Shown here piece after piece: positions 23,226 through 30,274 of a stretch of 53,585 nt of DNA. The notes under the pieces were generated by a model. That model was not told the origin of the DNA. It saw only the letters and a list, made by a program, of their open reading frames with translations, and did no database searches. The stretch comes from Candidatus Nitrosopumilus sp. (lineage in GTDB: Archaea; Thermoproteota; Nitrososphaeria; Nitrososphaerales; Nitrosopumilaceae): contig JAOTTS010000015.1 in assembly GCA_029864335.1 (NCBI GenBank), positions 1 to 53,585 of the forward strand, given 5' to 3'. Position 1 is the stretch's first letter; each line of letters begins with the position of its first letter. A program made the translations under genes and the position numbers.

Positions 23226-23741
23226 CTAATGAAATTCAGATTTATGTGATTTCATTTTCAAAGATAGTTTTGCAATGGTAGCTGTCAATAATACGATCAT
23301 TAATGCAACAATGACAGATAAAAATATTATAGTGTTATCTTCAATTTTCTGTCTTGATTCAGGCAAGTCTTCTTCTGTGATGATTTCTGCTGGTCCAGTA
23401 ACTGTTTTCGCATAATAATATTTGTCATCAAAGCACTTTACCATTTCAATTTTTGATTTACCAAACACCTCTTTAGCTTTATCATAATCATCAAAAATAA
23501 TCAATAGATTCTTTGCATCAGAAAGATGACCATTGACTTTTTTCATCTCCTCGTTATTCATATTACAATTTTTCAAGTTTTCCAAAGAATAATCAATTTG
23601 TTTTTCTAATTTATCAAATTTTGATGGATCAGTGATCAAATCATACAATTGAAATGATACTCCAGGAAGTGCTACTAGCAATCCTATTGCAACACCAATC
23701 AAAATTTTGTCACCGGTGGTTGTTTTAGGAAGGATACTCAT
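23226..23741 (-). CDS. Two-span membrane protein with helical external domain
   Basis: 171 residues. Membrane helix 1 at about 14-32 (ILIGVAIGLLVALPGVSF), helix 2 at about 141-162 (TIIFLSVIVALMIVLLTATI), with about 100 helical, charged residues between them carrying two Cys (NLKNC ... VKCFDD). Intact, ATG start. Within the decaying element; unknown family. A cell-surface or virion membrane protein is possible. Confidence 0.6.
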   Translation of the reverse strand: MSILPKTTTGDKILIGVAIGLLVALPGVSFQLYDLITDPSKFDKLEKQIDYSLENLKNCNMNNEEMKKVNGHLSDAKNLLIIFDDYDKAKEVFGKSKIEMVKCFDDKYYYAKTVTGPAEIITEEDLPESRQKIEDNTIIFLSVIVALMIVLLTATIAKLSLKMKSHKSEFH

Positions 23742-23785
23742 GAGTTTTAAGGTTAAAATTGTTCATATTTGAAGTTAACAGTGAT

Positions 23786-24275
23786 TTATGAAGTCATCAG
23801 GTTAGCGCCAGGTACAATGTTTGTGGAATCAAGTGAACGATTTATCGTTACACCAAAGATACTATCAAGACAAGAGTCAATCTCTTTTTCAAATCTATTC
23901 AGTCTCTCCAGTATCACATCTGTACATATCAATTACTCCGTCATCAACAATATCCCAAATTATAGGATACAAAAGCGCCTCTACTACCTCGGATCCCGGA
24001 GTTACTGTATTGATTTAATGTTTTAGTAAAGTAATGTCTAATTGGAGATTAATCTTATATTCATTAGTATCACAGAAACCAAGTTTTGCTCTTAGTTTCT
24101 TGTCAATGAAATCATCAATGTATTTCTGGTGGATATCGTAGATTGTGTCTTGTGTTGGGACATCAACTGTTTGTAAATTAAATATTCTTGGGATTATGTG
24201 ATCTCTTCTTGTGTAGATTTCGGAATGTACAGCAGGGCCATTAATAATTAAAAATAAAAAAAGTAAGAGAAGTGT
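23786..24275 (-). pseudogene. Remnants of one or two element genes
   Basis: Reading the minus strand from 24275: a hydrophobic signal-like segment (ETLLLLFLFLIINGPAVHS), then EIYTRRDHIIPRIFNLQTVD, stop at 24015-24017. In the same frame follows TVTPGSEVVEALLYPIIWDI to a TAG near 23899, and a third stretch in another frame (LERLNRFEKEIDSCLDSIFG) to 23786. All look coding-like, yet no standard start codon precedes the first. The shared motif (GAAACACTTCTC, 24278-24267) overlaps its beginning. Confidence 0.5.
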
Positions 24276-24277
24276 TT

Positions 24278-25090
24278 CTACAATATTTCTCCATACAAAA
24301 GGGAATGGTCTGAAATATTTGTGACAAATTCTTTTCTGGCATTGTTATCCAAGTCAACCCATCCATCCACAATTATTGGAAATGTTGTGTTTGAATCGCT
24401 TGGAAAATACCATTGCTGTATTTTCACATCATTACTGGTTATGACATGATCAAGGTCACCTCTGCCATTTCCAGAGGCACTCCATGTTTTCTCGTGGGAC
24501 TTGTTTAGCAGTTTCATTTCATTATTTGCAGCATCATTAGTCAATTTGTTGATCTCTTGGGTTGCAGTTATGGTGCCACTCTTGCCCATCGTATTTAGAT
24601 CTCCCGCAACAACTAGTCTTGCCTTTCCTTTCTGGATTGACAAGCTTTTCAGACCGTTATTTAGGCCCCAAATCTTTTTGAACATGGTTTGACGGTTTTG
24701 GTAGTCAGTGGTTCGTGTTCCACTATCGGTATGCAGGAACAAGAGATTGTCAAATGATGATTGTCCTTTCTGCCTTACGCTCAAAATTGCGCCAGGTCTG
24801 AGATGTATGGAGCCTGCATTAAATTCACGTCTCTGTGTGAATATGCTCTGGTCAAATTTTGAACGATTGTGTCCAACTAGAATCTCCATTACTCCTTTGC
24901 TCTCAGTTATACCAAAGTCATATTCTTTGAAATAGTCAAAAGCAAGCCTTCTTGCAACGTCCTTGTCAGAAAACTCAAGTATTCCAAAGACATCCGGATT
25001 GTACTTTTTGATAAGGTCTACTATTTTTTTGGTTCTTACAGGACTGGCCTTGAACTTTCTAATATTCCAGGATAAAAAAGAAAATCCCAT
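24278..25090 (-). CDS. Endonuclease/exonuclease/phosphatase (EEP) family protein
   Basis: 270 residues. Motifs in order: FLSWNIRKFK (5-14), FGILEFSDKD with the metal-binding Glu (35-44), LFLHTDSGT, VVAGDLNTMG (catalytic Asp/Asn, about 168), GRGDLDHVI, and NISDHSLLYGE near the C-terminus (catalytic Asp-His). This is the DNase I-like fold, complete. No signal peptide. Such enzymes cut DNA/RNA or remove phosphates; in this element a nuclease role is likeliest. The stop overlaps the shared promoter-like motif. Confidence 0.82.
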   Translation of the reverse strand: MGFSFLSWNIRKFKASPVRTKKIVDLIKKYNPDVFGILEFSDKDVARRLAFDYFKEYDFGITESKGVMEILVGHNRSKFDQSIFTQRREFNAGSIHLRPGAILSVRQKGQSSFDNLLFLHTDSGTRTTDYQNRQTMFKKIWGLNNGLKSLSIQKGKARLVVAGDLNTMGKSGTITATQEINKLTNDAANNEMKLLNKSHEKTWSASGNGRGDLDHVITSNDVKIQQWYFPSDSNTTFPIIVDGWVDLDNNARKEFVTNISDHSLLYGEIL

Positions 25091-25173
25091 TAAATCATAA
25101 TCACAAAGAATTACTTAGCATTCACTGATAAATCGTCCATCGGTGTTTTAAACAAATTTTGAGATGCCTGTTC

Positions 25174-25356
25174 ATGGAAGAATTCTGCTATGAGTTGACT
25201 CAGTTTGTAAAGTTGAATTGTGGTTGCCGAATACATGAAGATTCAGGTGAATTATATGAGGAATGTAGGCCTCATAGCCAGGCAAACTTTATGCGATACC
25301 CCTTTTCTTTTAACCTAAATTTTTTATTTTTTAAATTCTTAAGTACCAATCTCTAA
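25174..25356 (+). CDS. CGC...GELxxEC..H family protein
   Basis: 60 residues from ATG 25174 (ATG 25159 also possible). LNCGCRIHEDSGELYEECRP then HSQANFMRY matches LCCGCELNKFGELRKDCEYH-SKANFMK at 27443 and, more loosely, the protein at 2047. Three Cys plus a His suggest a metal site. The last 20 residues (FNLNFLFFKFLSTNL) are hydrophobic and may be non-native read-on. TATA-like TTTTAAAC lies about 20-30 nt upstream of the first ATG. Confidence 0.6.
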   Translation: MEEFCYELTQFVKLNCGCRIHEDSGELYEECRPHSQANFMRYPFSFNLNFLFFKFLSTNL

Positions 25357-25443
25357 GCAAAGTTACTTGATAGTTATTTTTATTCCAGTCAGACCTTCAA
25401 GACTAGATTCGGATGAAGATGAGTAAAAAAGTAAGAGAGTATC

Positions 25444-25977
25444 TCAGTCCACACTTGTGTTTGAGATTCTCATAGTATGCCCCTCGTTTTTGACAAAGCC
25501 TCTGAGAACTTGTGTGTTAGTTACATTAGTTACTTGTTACTTGTTCCATCTCTTAGCTTCTAGTGTAAAGTCTCTCTCTGAAACTAAACCAAACGCAGCA
25601 AATGGTTTGAACAACACAGAACGTTTACCAGCATTTACGCCAGTTCTGTTAGCTATTGCAGAACTCTTCACAATGTTGACACCTGCAATTTTGTGTGCAA
25701 CATCTTGCATGCTAGTCTGTGCACTTGCAAATCCTATGTCACCTCCCTTGATTGCAGTATCAAGTGTGTATCCACCACCCATAGATATTTGATCTTGTAT
25801 CTCATCCAAGTCTGGCAGGAACTTTGATTGTGATGCGTTTAGTTGAGCTCCTACAGATGTTACGGGTTTGTCAGTTACGTGAACCCACTTTGTGGCCTTA
25901 TTTGAAATGTCATCCTCGATTTCCTTTTGTCTTTCCCTGTCGTTTTCTCCTTCAATTGATAAAACAAACTGTGGCAA
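25444..25977 (-). CDS. Element protein with in-frame continuation past its stop
   Basis: From TTG 25977 the frame encodes 146 residues (PQFVLSIEGENDRERQKEIE ... KPFAAFGLVSERDF) and stops at TAA 25537-25539. The same frame stays open for 30 more codons (NTQVLRGFVKNEGHTMRISN) to TGA 25444-25446, so the TAA may be a nonsense mutation. Residues about 60-110 are Ala/Gly/Ser rich with a regular character that suits a virion or surface protein, but no family is recognised. The shared promoter motif lies 37 nt before the start. Confidence 0.55.
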
Positions 25978-26014
25978 TATGGGTAATTCAATTATTTTGT
26001 CTAGTCAATAATAA

Positions 26015-26026
26015 GAGAAGTGTTAG
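26015..26026 (-). promoter_or_regulatory. Shared promoter-like motif, copy d
   Basis: On the minus strand CTAACACTTCTC followed by TTATTATTG; 37 nt before the TTG start at 25977. Confidence 0.5.
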
Positions 26027-26045
26027 AAAAAAGAAAAGAAGATGT

Positions 26046-26303
26046 TTAGACTCCATTGCCACCACAATCACAGGGACAGATTAGATTGTCTATTGCAACA
26101 TAGATGATCTTTTTCTTTACATTCTCAGAGGGATCCTCAATTATTTTGAGCACATAGATGTTACCATCATTGTTTCGGTCTATTGTGTGATCAGATACTT
26201 TTGTTAGATCTCCTCTCTCACACCAGGGTCCAGCTTCGTAAGATGTCTGCATTGCAGATGGAATCATAATTCCTGCGAGAGCAAAAATGGACATTCCCAT
26301 CAA
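26046..26303 (-). CDS. Secreted small Cys-containing protein
   Basis: 85 residues from TTG 26303 or the adjacent ATG. Signal peptide about 1-22 (IFALAGIMIPSAMQTSYEA), a mature domain of strands, and a C-terminal CPCDCGGNG cluster with another Cys at PWCERG. The metal or disulfide chemistry cannot be told apart. It lies between the structural-looking protein (25537) and the matrixin-like protease, on the same strand. Confidence 0.55.
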   Translation of the reverse strand: MMGMSIFALAGIMIPSAMQTSYEAGPWCERGDLTKVSDHTIDRNNDGNIYVLKIIEDPSENVKKKIIYVAIDNLICPCDCGGNGV

Positions 26304-26377
26304 AATGGTTTTTCATTGATGCATGAAGTGCTACCAAATACTTAAGATTGTAAGTACAATGGACTAAAAATTGCTAA

Positions 26378-26389
26378 GACAAGTGTTAG
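26378..26389 (-). promoter_or_regulatory. Shared promoter-like motif, variant e
   Basis: Minus strand CTAACACTTGTC, one base from the consensus, followed by TTAG. It is about 75 nt before the secreted protein start at 26303, farther than in other copies. Confidence 0.35.
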
Positions 26390-26397
26390 AATTGTTG

Positions 26398-27039
26398 CTA
26401 ATCAAAGTCCCAGCCCATGTCTCTACGGTTTCTGAAATAGTCAATTATTCTCTGCGAGATGGTTCTTGCCCCATATCTTTCCTGTATTCTTGCAACGTCT
26501 CTTGGATGCAACGAGTTTTTCTTTTTTCCCAGATCAAATGAAGGATACATGATGCTGTCCATTGCGGTTGTGTCATGTCGCAATCCTAGTGAATGTCCAA
26601 ACTCATGAATTAGCACTGGTACCAAGGGAGGAGTTGAAAGTTTCTGCAAGGCACTGTGTGTTGTCCAGTTCCACTCATCGTTGATGTGGCAATCACCGGA
26701 GATGTCTCCCTGTCCAGGAAAATATGCATGTGCCAGAACCCCCTTCATATTATCAAAGTGTGAAAGTGGTTCAAATGATACGTTAAAGTCAACTGAGGCA
26801 CCAGGGGTTCTTTCTCGTCTGAACTTTAATTTCCTAATTCTTAGTTGCCAGGCTCTCAAAGATACTGTAACTGCTTTATGCTGCAGTCTTTCCTTTAAGA
26901 CGTCTTTAGTCTTGTTGTTTAGCCTATATGATATCTCGCCTTCAGGCCATGAATGAGGCCACTCGTCAATCCCTTCAATGTTTTCGGTAAATTTCAAGGA
27001 GTTAGACTCACTAGAGTGTGATTCACAAAAGTGTTCCAT
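26398..27039 (-). CDS. Matrixin-like metalloprotease
   Basis: 213 residues. HEFGHSLGLRHD (HExxHxxGxxH, residues about 139-150) plus DSIMYPSFD, the Met-turn, give a complete metzincin active site. The upstream part resembles matrixin domains (WPEGEISYRLNN at the start of the fold, ACAAYFPG-like AHAYFPGQGD). No signal peptide is visible, unlike the membrane-anchored relative at 17194. In this element a role in entry, release or processing of structural proteins is conceivable; that is inference. Confidence 0.8.
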   Translation of the reverse strand: MEHFCESHSSESNSLKFTENIEGIDEWPHSWPEGEISYRLNNKTKDVLKERLQHKAVTVSLRAWQLRIRKLKFRRERTPGASVDFNVSFEPLSHFDNMKGVLAHAYFPGQGDISGDCHINDEWNWTTHSALQKLSTPPLVPVLIHEFGHSLGLRHDTTAMDSIMYPSFDLGKKKNSLHPRDVARIQERYGARTISQRIIDYFRNRRDMGWDFD

Positions 27040-27086
27040 GATAATAAAAAAATGAGAAAGAAGAAGTAAAGAAGTTTTACTATTCT

Positions 27087-27406
27087 CTATTTTTTTTGTT
27101 TGTTTGACAATGCGCTTGTAATTGCGCCACCTGTGTTTTTGACGAGCTGGTCAATACCTGCCATAGCTGCCACTACTCCTATCAAAATTAGGAATACTGT
27201 CATATCATCTGCCCCTTTTAGGATAGATTGAACTGCTGTTGCAACAACCGTAAATGATACTACTAATGCAATGATTGCCGATGTAAGCAATTGCTTGCCA
27301 ACAAAAGGATTGTCTGATTTTAGGTATCCTAATCCGACTTGCAATCCCACACCAATATGGTAACGATTATTGTTGCTTGTATTGGCTCGAGTCCGAATAC
27401 GTCCAT
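27087..27406 (-). pseudogene. Multi-span membrane protein with one-base deletion
   Basis: ATG 27406 opens MDVFGLEPIQATIIVTIL, and the sequence continues GVGLQVGLGYLKSDNPF only after a shift of one base in the run TTGGTGTGG (about 27355): restoring one G gives an unbroken protein of about 106 residues. It has three membrane helices (TIIVTILGVGLQVGLGYL; LTSAIIALVVSFTVVATAV; DMTVFLILIGVVAAMAGI) and a basic C-terminus. The layout would suit a holin-like or virion membrane protein. Start at 27406 is preferred over 27413 because of the coherent N-terminus. Confidence 0.65.
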
Positions 27407-27442
27407 GAATCATCGCAAGAATTATAGTTTAGAGGAAGTATC

Positions 27443-27547
27443 TCATTTCATAAAGTTGGCTTTGCTGTGGTATTCGCAATCTTTTCTTAATTCTCCAAAC
27501 TTGTTCAATTCACAACCACAGCAAAGTGTGAAGTTTGTGTGCTTCAA
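27443..27547 (-). CDS. CGC...GELxxDC..H family microprotein
   Basis: 34 residues from TTG: LCCGCELNKFGELRKDCEYH then SKANFMK. It shares CGC, GEL, C, HSxANFM with the protein at 25174. The shared promoter motif ends 31 nt before this TTG, which fixes the start. Probably a zinc-binding microprotein; function unknown. Confidence 0.6.
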   Translation of the reverse strand: MKHTNFTLCCGCELNKFGELRKDCEYHSKANFMK

Positions 27548-27578
27548 TTCCGAAAGTAGTTTTTAGATTATTCCATTA

Positions 27579-27590
27579 GAGAAGTGTTAG
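27579..27590 (-). promoter_or_regulatory. Shared promoter-like motif, copy f
   Basis: Minus strand CTAACACTTCTC followed by TAATGGAATAATC; 31 nt before the TTG at 27547. Confidence 0.5.
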
Positions 27591-27659
27591 TTCTTTATGT
27601 AAAGAATTAATTTATTTTCATAATTCCAATTGAAATGCAATTGTCTTTCTTCAAAACCA

Positions 27660-27734
27660 ATGGCCGCAAAAGCTAAACCAAAAACTGCAGCAAAGAAAAC
27701 TACAAAGAAAACAGCAGCAAAGAAAAAGAAATAG
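27660..27734 (+). CDS. Lys/Ala-rich histone-H1-tail-like peptide
   Basis: 24 residues consisting only of Met, Ala, Lys, Pro and Thr (AAKAKPKTAAKKTTKKTAAK). It is preceded by an AT-rich promoter-like stretch (TTAATTTATTTTC) and followed by T-rich sequence. It should bind nucleic acid by charge, as bacterial and algal H1-like peptides do. Confidence 0.5.
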   Translation: MAAKAKPKTAAKKTTKKTAAKKKK

Positions 27735-27790
27735 TCAGTTAGACTATTTTATTTTTTATTAATCATCTATTTTATCAAACAAACGTAAAG

Positions 27791-27901
27791 TTAGTCTTTG
27801 TAATCCAAGAACTCATCACGCATTTTCGTGAGAAGTTCAATTTTTATTGATAACTCATACGTTTCTATTTCATTTTTTACATTTATTGAAAGAAATTTCA
27901 C
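27791..27901 (-). CDS. 36-residue helical microprotein
   Basis: GTG start; KFLSINVKNEIETYELSIKI then ELLTKMRDEFLDYKD. A canonical TATA-like TTTAAGTATATA sits about 25-35 nt upstream on the minus strand. Charged single helix; function unknown. Confidence 0.45.
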   Translation of the reverse strand: MKFLSINVKNEIETYELSIKIELLTKMRDEFLDYKD

Positions 27902-27985
27902 TAAAGACTTTTCATGAAATTAGTATATACTTAAATCAACAAAAAATTTATAGTGCTAACTAATTTACATAGTGAAAACAGAAAT

Positions 27986-28185
27986 CTACGTAAGAACAAC
28001 AAGTATTAAAATTATTGTAGATATCACATCCAGTGCAACTAGAATCTTTTTCCATATAGCTTGGACCAGCTTGTTTGTCTCCTCTATTCCTGAGATTCTC
28101 TTGATTGCTTGTGAAGAGTGTCATCTATGTTGTTGAGTTTTTCAAATATTCTTTTAATTATAACTTCTGGAATTTCGGTACACAA
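27986..28185 (-). pseudogene. Frameshifted copy of the tail-anchored protein at 5241
   Basis: TTG 28185 opens CTEIPEVIIKRIFEKLNNID; after one frame change near HKQ the reading becomes ISGIEETNKLVQAIWKKILV and a hydrophobic anchor ending LILVVLT. The DNA for NKLVQAIWKKIL is almost identical to 5310-5350, so the duplication is recent or converted. The extra N-terminal helix is not present in the 5241 copy. Confidence 0.6.
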
Positions 28186-28214
28186 TACCCCTGAATAATA
28201 GGTTAAAAGAAAGG

Positions 28215-28352
28215 TTACAGCTTGCCCTGTTCATCTTTTAGTATCCTATCAACGTCGTTTTCAAATGTAGAGACTTCTTTTGGATAATTGCGAATGCTCT
28301 GCTTGTCAATCTCTGATTCCTCTACAATTTGTTCAATTGCATAGTCGTACAA
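28215..28352 (-). CDS. 45-residue acidic helical protein
   Basis: TTG start; YDYAIEQIVEESEIDKQSIR then NYPKEVSTFENDVDRILKDE. An AT-rich box (AAGTATTTC) lies just upstream. It precedes the decayed tail-anchored gene on the same strand. No family recognised. Confidence 0.45.
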   Translation of the reverse strand: MYDYAIEQIVEESEIDKQSIRNYPKEVSTFENDVDRILKDEQGKL

Positions 28353-28417
28353 AATGAAATACTTAAACTGAATATGGTATTATCTCAGGTGAATTATAGA
28401 TTACTCCCCTTTAATAC

Positions 28418-28525
28418 ATGGATAAAATCATTAAAGGTATGAAGTGTGGTTGTACAAAAAGAGGATATGATATTTACGATCACTTGATGTCTTTTAATAT
28501 GGAATTTTGGGATCAAAGAAAATAA
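28418..28525 (+). CDS. CTxRGYDIYDHLMSF family microprotein
   Basis: 35 residues: KCGCTKRGYDIYDHLMSF and terminal WDQRK. Closest relatives are the minus-strand genes at 4855 (same WDQRK end) and 2348 (truncated). After the stop, a different frame continues coding-like (KNPKYKNDVIELPEESHFQY) to about 28612, perhaps a lost extension or another gene scrap. Confidence 0.6.
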   Translation: MDKIIKGMKCGCTKRGYDIYDHLMSFNMEFWDQRK

Positions 28526-28639
28526 ATCAATTTTTTTTAGAAAAAAATCCTAAATACAAAAACGACGTAATAGAATTGCCAGAGGAGTCTCATTTTCAGT
28601 ATCATAGGTGAGCGTTTATCTCCATTCACTCCTTTGGCA

Positions 28640-28830
28640 TTTAGAAACTTCCCATGAAATAATTAATCTCAGGTATTTCAGTTAATTGTGATCCTACATG
28701 ATTCCCTGACATATCTATCTTCAAACCCAATTGAATACATCATGAATTGACAGTCCCATGCTATTCCAATGTCGTTGTTTCTACAAGTAGGATGATCAAA
28801 TGATTCCTTACTTGATGGTGAGATCTTCAT
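28640..28830 (-). pseudogene. Decayed copy of RNND.../GNHVG family, copy 2
   Basis: From ATG 28830: KISPSSKESFDHPTCRNNDI then GIAWDC; an alternative frame later gives SGNHVGSQLTEIPEINYFMG and stops at 28640-28642. The two blocks match those at 4689-4838. One or more indels disrupt the gene. Confidence 0.5.
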
Positions 28831-28993
28831 CTCAATAAAGATACCTAAACGGATAGTTCACAATATCATTATATTGATTTTTTTAGGATTCTGAAAGAAT
28901 AATGTCCTCAATATACTCAATTGATTAAATTATTCCTATTTTCTATTGAATCTGAAACTTTTATTCTCAATATCATCAATGTATTATTTTCTA

Positions 28994-29147
28994 CTAGTGA
29001 CCAATATCTGGAATTTTTGGTCTATAGTATTTTTCTACTAGACTCTTGTTCTTCTGGTGTTAGATCCTGGTACACAGAAATCTCAGCAAAAGCAAATGGG
29101 TTAATCCCAATAATTGAAATTGCAGCTAATAGAATCAGTGCTTTCAT
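28994..29147 (-). pseudogene. Small secreted protein, interrupted
   Basis: ATG 29147 starts a clear signal peptide (KALILLAAISIIGINPFAFA) followed by EISVYQDLTPEEQESSRKIL and TAG at 29022-29024. A neighbouring frame would continue VEKYYRPKIPDIGH to a stop at 28994-28996, so one indel near 29040 probably truncated it. The shared promoter motif ends 28 nt before the ATG. Confidence 0.5.
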
Positions 29148-29175
29148 TAATCATTCGAATGAATTATTCGAATAA

Positions 29176-29187
29176 GAGAAGTATATC
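29176..29187 (-). promoter_or_regulatory. Shared promoter-like motif, variant h
   Basis: Minus strand GATATACTTCTC followed by TTATTCG. It ke­eps ACTTCTC and lies 28 nt before ATG 29147. Confidence 0.4.
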
Positions 29188-29199
29188 AGATTATCAATT

Positions 29200-29693
29200 A
29201 TGTTTCATGCACCATTTCCATATCATAATTAGGGTTCCAAAACTGTATTAAGATGGGCTGCGTTTACAATTAGACAAGCAGCAAATTCAATCAAAATTCA
29301 AGTTCCAACTGGGATTACAATTAATGCCGTAACTGCAGGTATGCCGGATTCACCGTTCCAATACCTGATGCTAGTAAGCCTTTAGATCCATATCATATTT
29401 CCATAACAAAAGAGGTTCCAGATGCACTAAAGGATGTAAGTGAGATGTTAAAGACTACAGCAGACGTATCAGAAACGCTTGAATCAGACACTGTTCATCT
29501 GATAAGACAAACTCAAAATCAAATGACTCAACTAGGAGAAACTTTTGGCACCGCAGGCGGTCTGCTTTATACAACTGGAAACTATGTTTATTGCGCAGGG
29601 AAAATATTTCGTTTAGAGCCTCCTTCGCCAAATGATGAAATGCAATATCCACCTCCAGGATTAAAAAATTATTTACAAAATAATTTTTCATAA
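29200..29693 (+). pseudogene. Element protein interrupted by TAG and a frameshift
   Basis: ATG 29200 reads ten codons, TAG at 29230-29232, then continues in the same frame with GSKTVLRWAAFTIRQAANSI ... NAVTAGMP. At about 29345 one base is missing and the frame changes to GFTVPIPDASKPLDPYHISI, running to TAA 29691-29693. The last 82 residues are open (TTADVSETLESDTVHLIRQT ... GNYVYCAGKIFRLEPP). About 160 residues in the repaired form, mixed strand/helix, unknown family, structural-protein-like. The stop lies inside palindrome copy 3. Confidence 0.6.
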
Positions 29694-29710
29694 TCCTATA
29701 CAAGATTATG
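29689..29710. repeat. 22-bp palindromic repeat, copy 3
   Basis: CATAATCCTATACAAGATTATG, identical to copy 1, with arms extended by TTTT/AAAA. It sits between the stop codons of two convergent frames (29693 plus, 29716 minus), so could act as a bidirectional terminator. Confidence 0.7.
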
Positions 29711-29715
29711 AAAAT

Positions 29716-29871
29716 TTAGTCACTAGAATTTTCTTCTTTTTTTGTTTGATCTAGTTTTTCTTTTGGTTCGTCTTTGATATAATTCTCATAAATGTAAAAC
29801 CATGGATCCATATTGATACTATTCAAATGTTCTTCAATCTCATTTCCTTTTTTTGATGAATTAGTTATCAT
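29716..29871 (-). CDS. KKGxEIExHLxxxNMDPWFYIY family protein
   Basis: 51 residues: SKKGNEIEEHLNSINMDPWF then YIYENYIK and an acidic/basic tail. Paralogue of 22231, with about two thirds of the central 30 residues identical. The 22-bp palindrome follows the stop in both. Conserved aromatic cluster WFYIY suggests a folded or membrane-contacting core; function unknown. Confidence 0.6.
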   Translation of the reverse strand: MITNSSKKGNEIEEHLNSINMDPWFYIYENYIKDEPKEKLDQTKKEENSSD

Positions 29872-29941
29872 GTCATTGCATGTTACGTCATAATGATATT
29901 AAAATGATCAAAAATATGTGATATAATTCATCATGATATTT

Positions 29942-29963
29942 CATAATCATATACGAGATTATT
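29942..29963. repeat. 22-bp palindromic repeat, diverged copy 4
   Basis: CATAATCATATACGAGATTATT, three bases from copy 1. It directly precedes the shared promoter motif at 29966, as copy 1 precedes a TATA box, which favours an operator role. Confidence 0.55.
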
Positions 29964-29965
29964 CC

Positions 29966-29977
29966 CTAAACACTTCC
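29966..29977 (+). promoter_or_regulatory. Shared promoter-like motif, copy i
   Basis: CTAAACACTTCC; 28 nt before the TTG start at 30006 and two bases after palindrome copy 4. Confidence 0.5.
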
Positions 29978-30005
29978 TTTAGTGGTATAATCTCAAAAAA
30001 TCTCA

Positions 30006-30212
30006 TTGCCTGACCAGACTTTAAACCAATTCATAGAATTAAACAAGACTCAATACGGAATTCAAAAAGGAACCCCCGCATCAAATGAATACATTACTAT
30101 TATCACACCTTATGTTAACCAAACCATATCTTTGCAGCAAGAAATCAAATCATTACAAGAAAAACTTCCAAAGAAAGAACGTGTCAAGATAGTAAAGAAA
30201 GGTAAGAAATGA
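30006..30212 (+). CDS. Small coiled-coil protein with basic tail
   Basis: 68 residues from TTG, fixed by the promoter motif 28 nt upstream. PDQTLNQFIELNKTQYGIQK, then a predicted coil (ISLQQEIKSLQEKLPKKERV) and a Lys-rich end (KIVKKGKK). Its TGA overlaps the next ATG (ATGA at 30209). Intact, within the element; function unknown. Confidence 0.55.
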   Translation: MPDQTLNQFIELNKTQYGIQKGTPASNEYITIITPYVNQTISLQQEIKSLQEKLPKKERVKIVKKGKK

Positions 30213-30274
30213 TTGAGTACGCTATCTTCCTGGTGGTTCAACAAAAATTTAAGCGGAATAATTACAATGTCTGA
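30209..30274 (+). CDS. 21-residue micro-ORF
   Basis: MIEYAIFLVVQQKFKRNNYN: a hydrophobic stretch then basic residues. Coupled to the preceding gene by ATGA and overlapping the ATG of the next (30267). May be a translational bridge. Confidence 0.3.
   Translation: MIEYAIFLVVQQKFKRNNYNV

Noticed and set aside
23769-24026. Plus-strand ORFs of 85 and 65 residues
   Set aside because: Ser/Ile/Leu-rich antisense look; the minus strand shows coherent coding fragments with signal-like segment.
28921-29175. 84-residue plus-strand ORF
   Set aside because: Antisense of the signal-peptide gene starting at 29147 on the minus strand.
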